64,000 nucleotides of DNA from Ypsolopha sequella (taxonomy: Eukaryota; Arthropoda; Insecta; Lepidoptera; Ypsolophidae), in assembly GCA_934047225.1 (NCBI GenBank), contig OW204000.1:12666001-12730000 (forward strand), written 5' to 3'. Under the pieces are notes generated by a model. It made no database searches, was not told the DNA's origin, and saw only the letters and a program-made list of their open reading frames with translations. The position numbers and the translations under genes were made by a program. Positions 1 through 11,086 of this stretch are shown piece after piece (the first letter of the stretch is position 1; each line of letters starts with the position of its first letter).

Positions 1-381
1 GGTTTGAATTCTATAGGAATTCTAAATCGATATTTTGTCGTCTTGGCTTATTACTGTCCTCTATCAATGTATGTAAGAAGTTTTAGGAAAAATGCTTTAA
101 TCACAAGAAAATAAATGTATGGCCATTTTAATAACATCACTAGTTATTAAACCGCTTTTCCGAAAACAGGGATACAATTTTTTTGGAAAAATAACCTTTG
201 TAAAAGTATATTAATTTGGTTTTTTGTCTCTGCTGTAAAATTTGCAAAAAGTGACAAGTGTTGTTTTATTTAAACATTATTGTTTTAACTAAGTAAGTCG
301 GTTTTTAAGTGCGTTCGAGTTTCAGTCGACACTCGGGGACACAACTAAACCCGTGATTACAAATCGTAACGAAATATATGT
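1..381. other. no recognised feature
   Basis: AT-rich sequence without a coding frame, tandem repeat or inverted repeat that I can see. Confidence 0.5.
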
Positions 382-680
382 AAAAAACCGGCCAAGTGCG
401 AGTCGGACTCGCGCACGAAGGGTTCCGTACCATTATCTATAAAAACGGCAAAAAAAATATGTCTGTTGTATGAGAGCCCCCTTAAATATTTATTTTATTC
501 TGTTTTTTTAGTATTTGTTGTTATAGCGGCAACAGAAATACATCATCTGTGAAAATTTCAACTGTCTTACTATCACGGTTCATGAGATACAGCCTGGTGA
601 CAGACGGACAGACAGACGGACAGTGCATTCTTAGTAATAGGGTCCCGTTGGTTACCCTTTGGGTACGGAACCCTAAAAAT
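382..680. repeat. lepidopteran GTTCCGTA dispersed repeat, near full length
   Basis: Begins AAAACCGGCCAAGTGCGAGT and ends GGGTACGGAACCCTAAAAA. The inner ends GGGTTCCGTACC and GGGTACGGAACCCT are inverted repeats. A (GACGGACA)n-like purine stretch lies at about 600-624. I know this as a very abundant non-autonomous lepidopteran repeat; its formal class (SINE or MITE) I cannot settle. Decayed pieces recur at 11534, 16618 and 28340. Confidence 0.8.
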
Positions 681-1173
681 CCGCTTTATCGATGCTGTCA
701 AAAATAGGTCGTTCAATACATCAGCAGGTTTGGGTGGAAGAGACGAATACAGGAAATGAAAGCTTGACGGCTCGAGCTGGGTAATAGCCCCCAATCGCTG
801 TGAGTAATTGCTAATCTACATCGCAGCGCCACTAATATTTAGACATCAACAGGAAAATATGGGCTTAGATAGCCTTTTGTAAAGATATTACAGGAAAGGT
901 TTACCTGAGATAAGCAACGTGGGCCCAACATTTATGGGACTATTATTTTGTTTGCCAAATAAAACACCGTGTAACAACGAAAGAGATGGTCTAGTTTAGG
1001 CAGGAAGCACAATGAAACTGCTTGGCACTCCGTTGAAAGCTCGGAGCTACCTTCGGGATTGCATTCTTTTGTTGAATCTTACAATTACTTGAAGCTCTGT
1101 AGCTGTGGAGATAAATTAGCTACATTATGATGACGTTGTTATACGCTTCGGCTTGCTTTTGTTATTACAAATA
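681..1173. other. no recognised feature
   Basis: No repeat pair or coding frame recognised. A 73-codon minus ORF at 573-794 runs into the preceding repeat and is not a gene. Confidence 0.45.
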
Positions 1174-1599
1174 TATACAAGGTGACTTTTTCATCATCGT
1201 CCAAATTTATACCGGAGGCTTGGTAAGTAATCAGCATCATGAATCGATAACAATTTTTGTGAAATTCGTATAATGAAATTTTACGAAAATCGTTATTGGT
1301 TCATGATGCTGATCGCTTACCAAGGCTCATACAAGGTGACTTTTTGATCATCGTCCAAATTCATACTGGAGGCTTGGTAAGTGATCAGTATCTTGGATCA
1401 ATAACAATTTTTGTGAAATTTGTAAAATGAAATTTCGGCTTCCCATAGAAATTCACTTGCAGTTCCGAGTGAATCACTATGGGGAGTCGAAATTTCATTT
1501 TACGAATTTTACAAAAATTGTTATTGATCCATGATACTGATCACTTACTAAGCCACTAGTATGAATTTGGACGATGATCAAAAAGTCACCTTGTATATA
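1174..1599. repeat. foldback MITE family A, one partial and one full copy in tandem
   Basis: The TIR starts TATACAAGGTGACTTTTTGA and continues as ATCATCGTCCAAATTCATAC. The first unit (about 1174-1329) has lost its right terminus and runs straight into a complete unit (about 1330-1599) whose two arms pair over more than 100 bases. TATA at both ends suggests insertion at TA. Other copies are at 4117-4386 and 46877-47146, with variants at 51676 and 58440. Confidence 0.85.
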
Positions 1600-1619
1600 T
1601 TACACACTATATAAATATA

Positions 1620-2247
1620 AATATATATAATGTGTCCCTCGTACAAGCGCACATCCGAAAAGAGGTGAAACTAGACCTTATTTTATAGACAAATATTTTT
1701 TTTGTTTTTTCAGAAAATCTTTATTTTATAAATTAACGTTTTAATTTTTTTTTTGCCTACCATGGAGACTATGTATAAAATATGTCATAACTTTTGATCT
1801 ATCGCGAGTAATGCAATGAAATAAAACTGTTATAATTCTTAAGAATAGACGTTGCATACCAAATCAAAACATAATTAACTATCATTACCATAAAAATAAT
1901 ATACTAAAAGATTATTTCTTTAATTTTTCCGTCTTTTTTTTCAGTAATAGTCAATTTTTTCGAAATAATGTCCCCGTTTTACTATTTTTTTATTCCTATT
2001 TATGATTGCCTATTCCATTATCTTTCTAACAAAAAAATATAACGTTCTATCATAAATACAATATTTTCTACGAGCGGTTAACCAAAGGCACTGCGCTCTC
2101 GTCCCATACAAAGATACCCAGGTGGAGTATTTTTACAAGATAAAAAAAAATAATAAAAATAAAATTTTTCTAGGTTTTTGTCGATATATTTAGATCTAGT
2201 TTCACCCACTTTCGGATGTGCACTTGTACGAGGGACACACTGTATAT
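1620..2247. repeat. TIR element of about 625 bp, family B
   Basis: Terminal inverted repeats of about 50 bp, TGTGTCCCTCGTACAAG at 1630 and CTTGTACGAGGGACACA near 2224-2240, flanked by TATA. The interior is AT-rich with no ORF. The long TIRs and lack of coding capacity fit a non-autonomous DNA transposon. Confidence 0.8.
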
Positions 2248-2248
2248 C

Positions 2249-2351
2249 GTCACGACATGAATCGCCGAGGGGGCGTCAGAGGGTTTCCAAATGTGAACTG
2301 TGAAATGCAAGTCACAGTCCACACGCGGTACACCCGCGTTTCACCGACGAT
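2249..2351. repeat. dispersed repeat G
   Basis: Begins TCACGACATGAATCGCCGAG and ends GCGTTTCACCGACGA. A second copy at 51752-51854 matches along its length with scattered differences. The flanks of the two copies differ, so this is an independent mobile segment or the head of a larger element. Class unknown. Confidence 0.6.
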
Positions 2352-2571
2352 GATTACGCCTCAGCATGTTGGGTGTTGAGCCCTATCGCCATACTTCGTG
2401 CACACATTGTAGGGCATACAGGTTTCCTTACGATGTTTTACTGCACTGTTCAGCAAGTGGTAAGTAAGAACAAATACTATGCACATAAATTCCGAAAAAC
2501 TCATTGGTGCATGTCCGACCGGGATCGAACCTGGATCTGAGCTACACCTGAGCTACCGCCGCTGTTCTTAT
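2352..2571 (-). repeat. tRNA-like SINE fragment
   Basis: On the minus strand a pol III B-box-like GGTTCGATCCCGG lies at 2519-2531. It is followed by the phrase AAACATCGTAAGGAAACCTG, a hallmark of widespread lepidopteran SINEs. The 5' tRNA-like part is short, so the A box is uncertain. Confidence 0.6.
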
Positions 2572-2700
2572 TGTAATTTAATGTAACACTGTGACTGTGA
2601 CTATGTCACGTAGACTGTAAGGACAAACACGCCATGACTAGACGATTTGTTCTGGAAAATCATCGTACTTGACATTCGTGCTGCCATTCGTGCTGCCAAT

Positions 2701-3160
2701 TAGTGCTGCCAATGTACATTTCTTGATTCCCCGCTTAAGGTTGAACGTCAGTCGCTTAGCACAAAGTGCATAATTTAACTTTGTATTTCTTGCCTAGAAG
2801 CAAAAAAATTAAAAAAAATTGGTATTTGGCAGTTAACACCAATAGTTCAATATTGGTGAGGTTTATAAAGCATGAGTTTGAAATTGAATGCACAATTAGT
2901 CATGATCTGGCCCAAACAAAGTTAAAACAGGATTTTAAGTTGGTTTTGAGAAGATCATGACTAATTGTGTATACAATTTCAAACTCTTACTTTATAAACC
3001 TCACTAATACTGAACTATTGGCGTCAAATGCCACAGACCAAAATACTTATCAATTTTAAATTTCTAAACATGAAAAACAAAGTTAAGTCATGCACTTTGC
3101 GCTAAGCTAGTGACGTTTAACTTTAAGCGGGGAATCCAGAAATGTACATTGGCAGCACTA
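2701..3160. repeat. long foldback element, family C
   Basis: TIR TAGTGCTGCCAATGTACATT at 2701 pairs with AATGTACATTGGCAGCACTA at 3141-3160. The complementarity continues through most of both ~200-bp arms, so the element would fold into one long hairpin. The 64-codon ORF at 2766-2960 lies in the arm and is not a gene. Confidence 0.8.
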
Positions 3161-3318
3161 ATTCCAAGTACCGGACGGGCAGTTTTCAGTTTAGTTTGCG
3201 ATACTGCGTAGTACAAGAGAGGAATACGTTTAAGTTAGGCGATTACTATTTAAATAAAAGGTGTTGATTATTGATCATCTGTGACTGTCTGAATAAAGTG
3301 TCAGTGTTTATGTGTGAA

Positions 3319-3701
3319 CAGGAGCTGTATTTTTGAATCACTCGCCGTGAATCGTATATATTCACGCACGAAAAAAAATTTAACGGTTTTCGTTTCACGT
3401 AGAAAAAATTAAAACCGGAAAGCAATATTCCGTTGATTTTAAAAACCGGTAATGAATAGTGGTGAACGGAACGTAAATTAAAAAGTTATAATGTCATGTC
3501 AGTCTCATCGATGCATCGACATCGACATTTTCTTCTTGTCATTCTTGCATAGTTTCTACTAGTAGAAATCGGAAAACGAGTGGGTCACTCGTAGAATTCA
3601 CGGAGAGAATTTTCAAAAATACTGATTTCAAGTTTTCGTATGCGTGTCATGCGGATTCATATGCGAATTGAAATTCGAATGATTCAAAAATACAGCTCCT
3701 G
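3319..3701. repeat. TIR element with 22-bp termini
   Basis: CAGGAGCTGTATTTTTGAAT at 3319 has its exact reverse complement ending at 3701. The interior is unlike the other families here and has no ORF. A terminus beginning CAG is compatible with hAT-type elements, but I see no clear 8-bp target duplication. Confidence 0.65.
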
Positions 3702-4116
3702 GTCTCAATTTATTTATCCCCGCTCGTAACGATGATATCGCAGTCTTATGCAAAGGCTGAAAAAAAAAAAACAAAAAAAGGAAACTTGCTCCGCTCGTTT
3801 ATCGACAAATCTGATTGTTATGAACATTGACACAATAATCACTACCTCTCCGTCTCATAAGCAGTAAATATAAACACTTGGAAATACAAATTGCTTCCCC
3901 AAAATAACAGGGCAGGACAAGCAATAAAGGCTTTGTCCACAGGCGTGAAGGATATACGAGTTCCCATATTCCCGCGTCCTTGGATCCGGGACGCGACGCT
4001 GTGCATCACGCGATGTGTGCGACACGCAACAACAACAAACCGCGACGATAGACGGACGGCGCGGCGGCGGCGCGGCGGCCCCTTGCTTACCCAATGTCTT
4101 TTGGGAATTTTGGATA
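3702..4116. other. no recognised repeat; GC-rich patch
   Basis: At about 4040-4083 lies a GCGGCGGCG-type patch that produces overlapping arginine-rich ORFs on both strands (3842-4183). These are compositional artefacts that run into the neighbouring foldback element. Confidence 0.45.
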
Positions 4117-4386
4117 TATACAAGGTGACTTTTTGATCATCGTCCAAATTCATATTGGAGGCTTGATAAGTGATCAGTATCATGGATCAATAACAATTTT
4201 GGTGAAATTCGTAAAATGAAATTTCGGCTTCCCATAGAAATTCAGTTCCAGTCCCGAGTGAATCACTATGGGGAGTCGAAATTTCAATTTACGAATTTCA
4301 CCAAAATTGTTATTGATCCATGATACTGATCACTTACCATGCCACCAGTATGAATTTGGACGATGATCAGAAAGTCACCTTGTATA
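4117..4386. repeat. foldback MITE family A
   Basis: Complete copy: TATACAAGGTGACTTTTTGA at the left and its inverse at the right, with arms pairing over nearly the whole 270 bp around a central CCCATAG...CTATGGGG. It abuts the next foldback element directly. Confidence 0.85.
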
Positions 4387-4657
4387 TAAGGTGTAACAGA
4401 AAGGTGTAACCATATTTAAAGAGCTTATTCAGTCAATGGTATAGAACAACTTTTAATATGGAGACAACCCTGAAATCTCAAAAAAAAATCTGCCCTTCTA
4501 TACATTTTAGCCGAGCGGCATTGCATTTTTCTATGAAAAAGTTTTTTTTTTTTTTTTTCGAGATACAGGGTTTGTTCCATAGTAAAAGTTGTTCTATACC
4601 ATTGACTGAATAAGCTCTTCAAATATGGTTACATCTTTCCGTTACACGTTGTATATT
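4385..4657. repeat. foldback MITE family H
   Basis: TIR TATAAGGTGTAACAGAAAGG, with arms carrying AGCTTATTCAGTCAATGG and its complement and a poly-T/poly-A loop. A second copy is at 35448-35721, and a lone right end at 19912-19960. Confidence 0.85.
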
Positions 4658-4924
4658 ATAAGGTCTTTCAATTTAAATGGAAAGTAATTTAGGAGGTGAT
4701 TCAGTATCGTTAATACATCACATTCCACTGCAAAGTACCTTTCTTTTGCGCGAACTTTTTCATCACTTGTCCATACAAACTGAGTTAGCTGATCGGACCA
4801 CTTTGTACTGAGAAGTGAAAAAAATGTTCGCGCAAAAAAAAGTGCTTTGCAGTGGAACGTGATGTATTAACGATACTGAATCACCTCCTAAATTACTTTC
4901 AATTTAAATTGAAAGACCTTATAT
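4658..4924. repeat. foldback MITE family I
   Basis: TIR ATAAGGTCTTTCAATTTAAA, followed in both arms by GGAGGTGATTCAGTATC. The second copy at 10462-10719 is very similar, which suggests fairly recent activity. Confidence 0.85.
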
Positions 4925-5400
4925 ACACTTAATAAAATAAAATGCAAGTTAATGTGAGATATATTCGGGCCCTTACCTATCCTGGGTCCGGAATCAGTCA
5001 CAACATAACATAGATATAGATATATACTATTTTCAATTGAAAAATGGACTGGGGTTGAACTAAACTGAATATCTTGACGCTTGTGATTGTCGGCCCTTAA
5101 TGGATTTCTTAGTACATCTTTGTTGAAAGTCTGTTTTTGAAGGTTAGCTGGAAGAAATTTCTTTAGAAATAAGCTCGCCCTTGTACAAACTATTATTCAT
5201 GTACATATTGTGTTATTTAAGTTTTTTGTACAATAAAGAATAAAGAAAGTAAGACACATGAAATAAAATAAACATATAGTCAGGAAAAAAAAAAAGAAAA
5301 TTTTAAGGAAAGCAAAGCGCGTGTTAACGTCGGGCTTTTATTCTTCGTTTAATGTAGACAGATATTTTTTCATTTAAAATATTAAAACAATGATAAAAGC
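4925..5400. other. mostly unassigned; LINE-tail-like stretch
   Basis: Around 5180-5250 the phrase TTGTACAATAAAGAATAAAG resembles 3' tails of lepidopteran LINEs or mRNA polyadenylation regions (AATAAA). No coding frame precedes it. Confidence 0.3.
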
Positions 5401-5766
5401 TGTTTCTTAGGTGGTAGAGCTGATGCCAGGCTCGACTGTGGAGGTACCACCATCTTACTAGGTGACCCCCTCGAAGTAATTCGGGGGAGCGTAGGAGGAC
5501 AGCTCACAGGCAAAAAACCAGGAGGCCCACCAGGCCTGGGACCGTTGGATGGCGGTTTATCCATCCCTAATAGCCTGGCCTTATATGGAACAGACTGGTG
5601 ACGGGCAGCGGCGTCACTGGCGCGAGGGTTCTGGCACCGCGCTCACCAACCCGCCTGCCCAGCGTGTCTGAGTATGGGCATTTCTTCCAGGATGACCGCC
5701 GGGAGTGGCAAAGTCCTGGAAAGGCTTATGTCCAGCAGTGGACAAAGTAGGCTGATGGATAGATAA
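5401..5766 (+). repeat. chimeric SINE/LINE-tail family J, copy 1
   Basis: The head TGGTAGAGCTGATGCCAGGC resembles a pol III A-box region. The body is GC-rich, and the tail CTTATGTCCAGCAGTGGAC ends in GGCTGATGGATAG. CCAGCAGTGGAC plus a GATG-rich end is typical of lepidopteran RTE-like LINE and SINE 3' ends. Other copies are at 8928-9216 and, inverted, at 20264-20614. It is followed without a gap by repeat D. Confidence 0.75.
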
Positions 5767-6056
5767 AAACTGTTAAAAGGCTATGTACATTTTATTTTTG
5801 TCACTGTCGCTCTAAAGCGAAATGATAAGCCGTGCGAGAGGGGTGGATTCAGAGCGAAAGCTATTCGTCAAACGAGGAGAAAAAGTGTGTTTAAAATTTA
5901 AATTCAATGATTATATCTATCTAGGAAAATGAAATCCAAACAGGTTTTCCAAAATCAAAACCCTCTAGACTATTTACTATAGTCAAAATGCACATACCGA
6001 AAATTTATTAAAACAAATTGTGTACTTCATGAAATACACAGAAAGAAAGCAGCCCT
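5767..6056 (+). repeat. dispersed repeat D, copy 1
   Basis: Runs from AAAAGGCTATGTACATTTTA through TTTTTGTCACTGTCGCTC to GAAATACACAGAAAGAAA. Matching pieces occur inverted at 20105-20262 (next to J) and 24056-24305 (without J), and as a fragment at 23300-23395. It is therefore a repeat in its own right. Confidence 0.65.
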
Positions 6057-6483
6057 ATTTTATTTACATAGCGCCCTAAAATTACTTAAAAACTGTCGAC
6101 TGAGTACGACAGTTTTACGCCAGGGCCACAGCTTCAGGCTTCTAGCGGCGCTTCTTGCTGCGCTTCCAGGCGGTTTTTGCGACGGGCTTTGCCCTGCCAC
6201 GACACCCGTCGGGCTTTTGACCGCAACGTATGTATAGCGCGCTCGCTCGCTCAAAGCGCTCGACACTAGTTTCGTCCTGTGCGCTCGATCACTGGCGCGG
6301 CTCCCCTTCTCCCCGCACACCGCCGTCCCGAGAGCGCAAGTCACTCGAAGCCGGACAAGACGCGCGAGAGTTGACCCATGGCCGGCTCTATACAACTTCA
6401 TACATTTGTTCTCTCCGCCGGCGCCGTCTCAAAAAGAACCGCTTGGCGCGCCTCTCGAAGCCTGAAGCTATGGCCGAGGGGTA
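6057..6483. repeat. GC-rich island bounded by inverted repeats
   Basis: GCCACAGCTTCAGGCTTC at about 6124 pairs with GAAGCCTGAAGCTATGGC at about 6458. The GC-rich interior contains GCGCTCGCTCGCTC. Overlapping ORFs on both strands (6060-6401, 6230-6484) follow from the low stop density and resemble no protein I know. Probably a TIR element; class unknown. Confidence 0.45.
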
Positions 6484-7050
6484 ACGGTACAATAGGTATT
6501 GTGAAAATAATGAACAGTTAATGATACGAAACAGTGGAAAATGAATCGAAATCTAAATTAAAATCTCTTGATAAAGTACAGAAAGCAATTAAACCAATTA
6601 AAGCTCCTTTTTTGTTTGCTGACGTTTGGCATTTAGGAATGAAAAACGGTTTGTTACCAAATAAAGAACAATTTGTGAAATTGTTGTTTTTTTTTTAAAC
6701 GCATGAATATCTGTCAGAGCCGATGCGAGTGGGAATTTGTGAATCGTGCTATCAGTAAAATTGTCTGGCAGTTTTGACTTGTTTAATATCGTTGTGCTCT
6801 CGTTTTGCTACAAGGATCTTTTGACGACAGTAACTGGGGGCGCAGCTGTGAAACAAGAGATAAGTTGGTTCCGATTTTGTCAATGACCAATCCACGCGCC
6901 AAAAGATCCTTTTCACACTATATCTTACATAAATCAAGAAGCATTAAAAAAACATTGACTTTATGATATCCGTCACTCGTACGTATTGGTTGGTCTTATC
7001 ATGTAAAATAACAAATTTAAATGAAATTGTGACAAATCATTAACTTTTTT
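6484..7050. other. mostly unassigned; diverged repeat K
   Basis: Within 6752-6932 the phrase GACCAATCCACGCGCCAAAA, preceded by GGTTCCGATTTTG, recurs at about 61938-61976 with a similar spacing. This marks a shared but diverged element. The rest shows nothing. Confidence 0.4.
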
Positions 7051-7092
7051 TTTTATTTGACTGATGACTACCTCACTGAAGGTCAAATGTTT
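7051..7092 (+). ncRNA. decayed hammerhead-like motif
   Basis: TTTGACTGATGACTACC followed by GAAGGTCAAATG keeps the CTGATGA core and a short stem II. GAAA has become CAAA and stem I no longer pairs. Called only by comparison with the better copies at 15645, 26008 and 49183. Confidence 0.25.
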
Positions 7093-7925
7093 GCTTCTTT
7101 GTATACGAATTAAAGCTTTTTGGTACCTTTTTCTTGTGCCTGGTCCCATAGGTCTTATTCCGCGTCAGGCAGTATTATTTCACGAACGAAAGTAAGTTTC
7201 AAATACTGAGCAGTACAAAACAACAAAACAATTAAATAATAGTACAAAAATGACAAGTTAGAGTCAGAACCTGCAGAATAGCACACCAACATACAAACAG
7301 AAGGTAATTAAGGCGCTCTCATCCAAGAAGAGTGACTCTCTGTCTTTTTCTGTACGTGTAAGGAGTAAAGAAAATAACCACACTTTTGTACTTTTTCGTT
7401 GTTTTTATCGGTTTTTAAATTGTTTAAAAATAAGGGATATGTTTATTAAAACCCACTTACGTGGTCGACCTAGAAAATTTAAAGAGCAATATACCAGATA
7501 TGTTTCGTTAATAAAAGAGTGGAATTATGGAAATGGCATGATTTGAAAGGTCTTATTACATGCTGTGTTCGTGAATTATTTCTATCGAGCAAAGTTTATC
7601 TGATCGTGTAACACATGCGTGGAAGACCTAGGTAAAGGTTCGAACTATATTGCGTATTTTTTTTTGGAAGTTTTAGACGATATTTGAAAGTTATATTTGA
7701 CTTTGAAATTACCGATTTTGGGATAAGAGCGCCTTAAAGCTTTTTTACGATCTCTGAGCCTGAACATTTCGTGCTATCCGAGGTTAAAGCAACCCTTTCA
7801 AAATATTAAAACTCGTTGGAGTTTTCATAGACGATCAAAACCTAGGCCCGATTTGATCAGAGGAAGGCAAAGCTGAAAGCCTTCAAATTCGTGGATGGGG
7901 ATACATCTTTTTATATTTATTATAT
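7093..7925. other. no recognised feature
   Basis: No repeat pair or coding frame recognised in about 830 bases. Confidence 0.45.
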
Positions 7926-8317
7926 TTCAATGCAAGTGCTCGTAAAGGCCCACTTTTTATGCATCAAAACCGAACAGAAAGTCGATTATTTTGCCCTAGG
8001 GCTTTATTATTATTATTATTTTTTTATTTGTTTGCCATGGTTGGCTAACCTGCAGCCTTTCTTGTGTACCATAGATGTTATACTTTTTTTTCCACTGTTT
8101 AACGGCTCTGGATACAATCCTTTTGAGCCAATCATAATTTAAAGTTCACAAGATTATATTTGTTTTCATTTCCTCACACTATGCATTGAAAAACGTAGTA
8201 TGATACACGGGCGTAAAATCAATAAATTACTCGGTTACGTTTAAAACACTCGCTACGCTCGTGTTTTAAATGGTCCTCGTAATTTATTCCTTTGCGCCCT
8301 TGTAGCATAAACTACTA
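7926..8317 (+). repeat. double-hairpin element L, copy 1
   Basis: Starts TTCAATGCAAGTGCTCGTAA and ends CTTGTAGCATAAACTACTA. The first segment is bounded by TCAATGCA and TGCATTGA. The second folds on itself, since TAGTATGATACACGGGCG pairs imperfectly with CGCCCTTGTAGCATAAACTA. It includes ACTCGCTACGCTCGTGTTTT. Nearly identical copies at 12091, 45531 (inverted pair) and a more diverged one at 59781 imply recent mobility. The 83-codon ORF at 7891 is incidental. Confidence 0.8.
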
Positions 8318-8927
8318 TTATCATAGGGTGACGAAGCGTTTTATGAATAAATTGTGAATATTTGTGTATATATAAATATATATTTAAATATATGTACGAT
8401 TTTTAGACAAAAAAAAAACAAGTATAGGGTGAAAAAGCTAAACGATCCATGTGAGAACATCAAAAGCTCAGTTAGGAGAGCAATTGTGTTAAGAAACAAG
8501 AGAGCAAAGGTTCACATCCTGGCCTGAGGAATATTTTCTTTGATCTTGATATTGATCCTTACTAGCAATCAGCACTATAGATCAATGGAATAACGAGCGG
8601 GTTTAATACCCAGCTAAAGTATGTAATTTTAGTAAAATATTTAAATGCAGTTTTTGTTTTCCCAAAAAACGATTAAAAAGAATATATTTTGCAAAGTATT
8701 GTATTTTCTTAATGTCCTATAAGTATCGTCTTGTCTACTAAATTAACGAAAAATACCTACGAGTCCATCAGTTACACTGAAAATTCTTCCAAGATATTAT
8801 TAAATATTTTCAAATATTTAAATAATTTTAAATACTTTTTTGGAGGAAGTGAGTTTATGTTGGTATATGTAGTATATTTATTGTATAAAATTCTGCTATT
8901 TATATAATATATGTTATATATACTTGG
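8318..8927. other. no recognised feature
   Basis: AT-rich, with TATA-type simple sequence near 8366-8390. No coding frame. Confidence 0.45.
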
Positions 8928-9216
8928 AGACCCCCAGCTCACAGGCAAAAAACCAGGAGGCCCACCATGCCTGGGACCTATGGATGGCGGTATATCCATC
9001 CCTAATAGCCGGGCCTTATATAGGTATGTACATGGAACAGACTGGCGACGGGCAGCGGCGTAACTGGTGCGAGGGTTCCGGCTCCGCGCTCACCAACCCG
9101 CCTGCCCAGCGTGTGTGAGTATGGGCAATTCTTCCAGGATGACCGCCGGGAGTGGTAAAGTCCTGGAAAGGCTTATGTCCAGCAGTGGACGAATTAGGCT
9201 GATGGATGGATGGATG
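8928..9216 (+). repeat. chimeric SINE/LINE-tail family J, copy 2 (5' truncated)
   Basis: Begins at CCCCCAGCTCACAGGCAAA, so it lacks the A-box-like head of copy 1. It ends in CCAGCAGTGGACGAATTAGG and a GATGGATGGATGG microsatellite. Repeat D does not follow this copy. Overlapping short ORFs on both strands are shadows of the GC-rich body. Confidence 0.75.
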
Positions 9217-9490
9217 ATAATAATAGTTACGCATATTGACAAAATAGAGTCAATATTGTAAAATTATATCTTCAGAACCCGAAAATAACTAAAATAACTC
9301 ACGTAACAGTTACGGAAGCTAAAGCTTGTAGCAAATATCGAAGATTTATATATTGGGAAGCCCTGCTGAACTTTGTTTCGTCATTAATTGGCTATGAGCA
9401 TTTTTACTCGACCCCATTTGGATTTGGTACGACGATTTGGACCGGGTAGTAAGGTACCAAATCCAAATGCACTTATCCACTTATCCAGGC
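9217..9490. other. short hairpin in otherwise plain sequence
   Basis: CATTTGGATTTGGTAC at about 9415 and GTACCAAATCCAAATG at about 9453 form a 16-bp perfect stem just before the tandem array. Confidence 0.6.
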
Positions 9491-10420
9491 TTACTGTAAT
9501 TACTGTCGAAGATAACGCACAAGATATTACCGATGATTGTTACACACTAGTTAACAAAACTCAGTTTCATGACGTGACAATCTCTAGCTTGTATTGGATT
9601 TTAAAAATTGGATTTTTATGTTATAAGTTTACATTTTTCATTTAATTACTGTAATTACTGTCGAAGATAACGCACAAGATATTGCCGATGATTGTTACAC
9701 ACTATCAAACAAAACTCAGTTTCATGACGTGACAATCTCTAGCTTGTATTGGATTTTAAAAATTGGATTTTAATGTTATAAGTTTACATTTTTCATTTAA
9801 TTACTGTAATTACTGTCGAAGATAACGCACAAGATATTGCCGATGATTGTTACACACTATCAAACAAAACTCAGTTTCATGACGTGACAATCTCTAGCTT
9901 GTATTGGATTTTAAAAATTGGATTTTAATTTTATAAGTTTACATTTTTCATTTAATTACTGTAATTACTGTCGAAGATAACGCACAAGATATTGCCGATG
10001 ATTGTTACACACTATCAAACAAAACTCAGTTTCATGACGTGACAATCTCTAGCTTGTATTGGATTTTAAAAATTGGATTTTAATGTTACAAGTTTACATT
10101 TTTCATTTAATTACTGTAATTACTGTCGAAGATAACGCACAAGATATTGCCGATGATTGTTACACACTATCAAACAAAACTCAGTCTCATGACGTGACAA
10201 TCTCTAGCTTGTATTGGATTTTAAAAATTGGATTTTTATGTTATAAGTTTAAATTTTTCATTTAATTACTGTAATTACTGTCGAAGATAACGCACAAGAT
10301 ATTGCCGATGATTTTTACACACTATCAAACAAAACTCAGTTTCATGACGTGACAATCTCTAGCTTGTATTGGATTTTAAAAATTGGATTTTTTTGTTATA
10401 AGTTTACATTTTTCATTGAA
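9491..10420. repeat. 155-bp tandem repeat, six units
   Basis: Unit starts (TTACTGTAATTACTGTCGAA) fall at 9491, 9646, 9801, 9956, 10111 and 10266, an exact 155-bp spacing. Units differ by only a few substitutions. Because 155 is not a multiple of three, the array cannot code for a repeated peptide in one frame; the 85- and 68-codon ORFs inside are incidental. I see no other copy in the window. Confidence 0.95.
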
Positions 10421-10461
10421 GTAAGTACATTTCCAAAATAAATAAAAATTAGAAATGCTTA

Positions 10462-10719
10462 TATAATGTCTTTCAATTTAAATGGAAAGCAATTTAGGAG
10501 GTGATTCAGTATTACATCACATTCCAATGCAAAGCACTTTTTTTGCGCGAACTTTTTTTTCACTTCTCAGTACAAAGTGGTCCGATCAGCTGACTCAGTT
10601 TGTATGGACAAGTGAAGAAAAAGTTTAAAAAAAAAGTACTTTGCAGTGGAATGTGATGTATTAACGATACTGAATCACCTGCTAAATTACTTTCCATTTA
10701 AATTGAAAGACCTTATAGA
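10462..10719. repeat. foldback MITE family I, copy 2
   Basis: Same TIR and arms as 4658-4924, including GGAGGTGATTCAGTAT. The left arm has lost about 7 bases (CGTTAAT) after CAGTAT, and the loop region differs slightly. Confidence 0.85.
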
Positions 10720-10783
10720 AAGAGCCGACAAATAAGGTAAAATTGTTGTACCATTTCGAAGTACTCCTAATAAAGCAAGACTA

Positions 10784-11086
10784 AAGCCGTGTACAGATTA
10801 TCTTCAACACTGTAATTATGTTATGAATTATAATGTAGGTATATATGTACATAAGTTTACATAACAATGTAATTTGAACGCTGTAGACGGTCTGCGCGCT
10901 ACTTGCGCGAATATGTCTTTTCGCGGCGCGTGCGGCGCGCACATCCCTCCGGATAGACGTCCCGACGTCATGAGCTTACAAATGCTCGTAGAGTACGCGC
11001 CGTTGTTTTTAGTGTGTTTGCGAATAATGTATGGAAAATGTTACGTTGCATGTTGTGTTGCAGATAGTCTGAACGCGGCTTAAGAT
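10784..11086. repeat. GC-rich TIR element of about 300 bp
   Basis: TAAAGCCGTGTACAGATTAT at the left matches the inverse of ATAGTCTGAACGCGGCTTAA at the right with few mismatches. The GC-rich core contains GCGGCGCGTGCGGCGCGC. A right-end TTAA could be a target site, as for piggyBac-like elements, but the left end reads CTAA. The 69-codon ORF at 10874 shows no known motif. Confidence 0.55.

Noticed and set aside
3842..4183. Arginine-rich overlapping ORFs
   Set aside because: Product of a GCGGCGG patch plus the arm of foldback family A.
9491..10420. CRISPR-like or protein-coding repeat array
   Set aside because: There are no short repeats with unique spacers, and the 155-bp unit shifts frame each time. 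It is a plain tandem repeat in a eukaryotic window.
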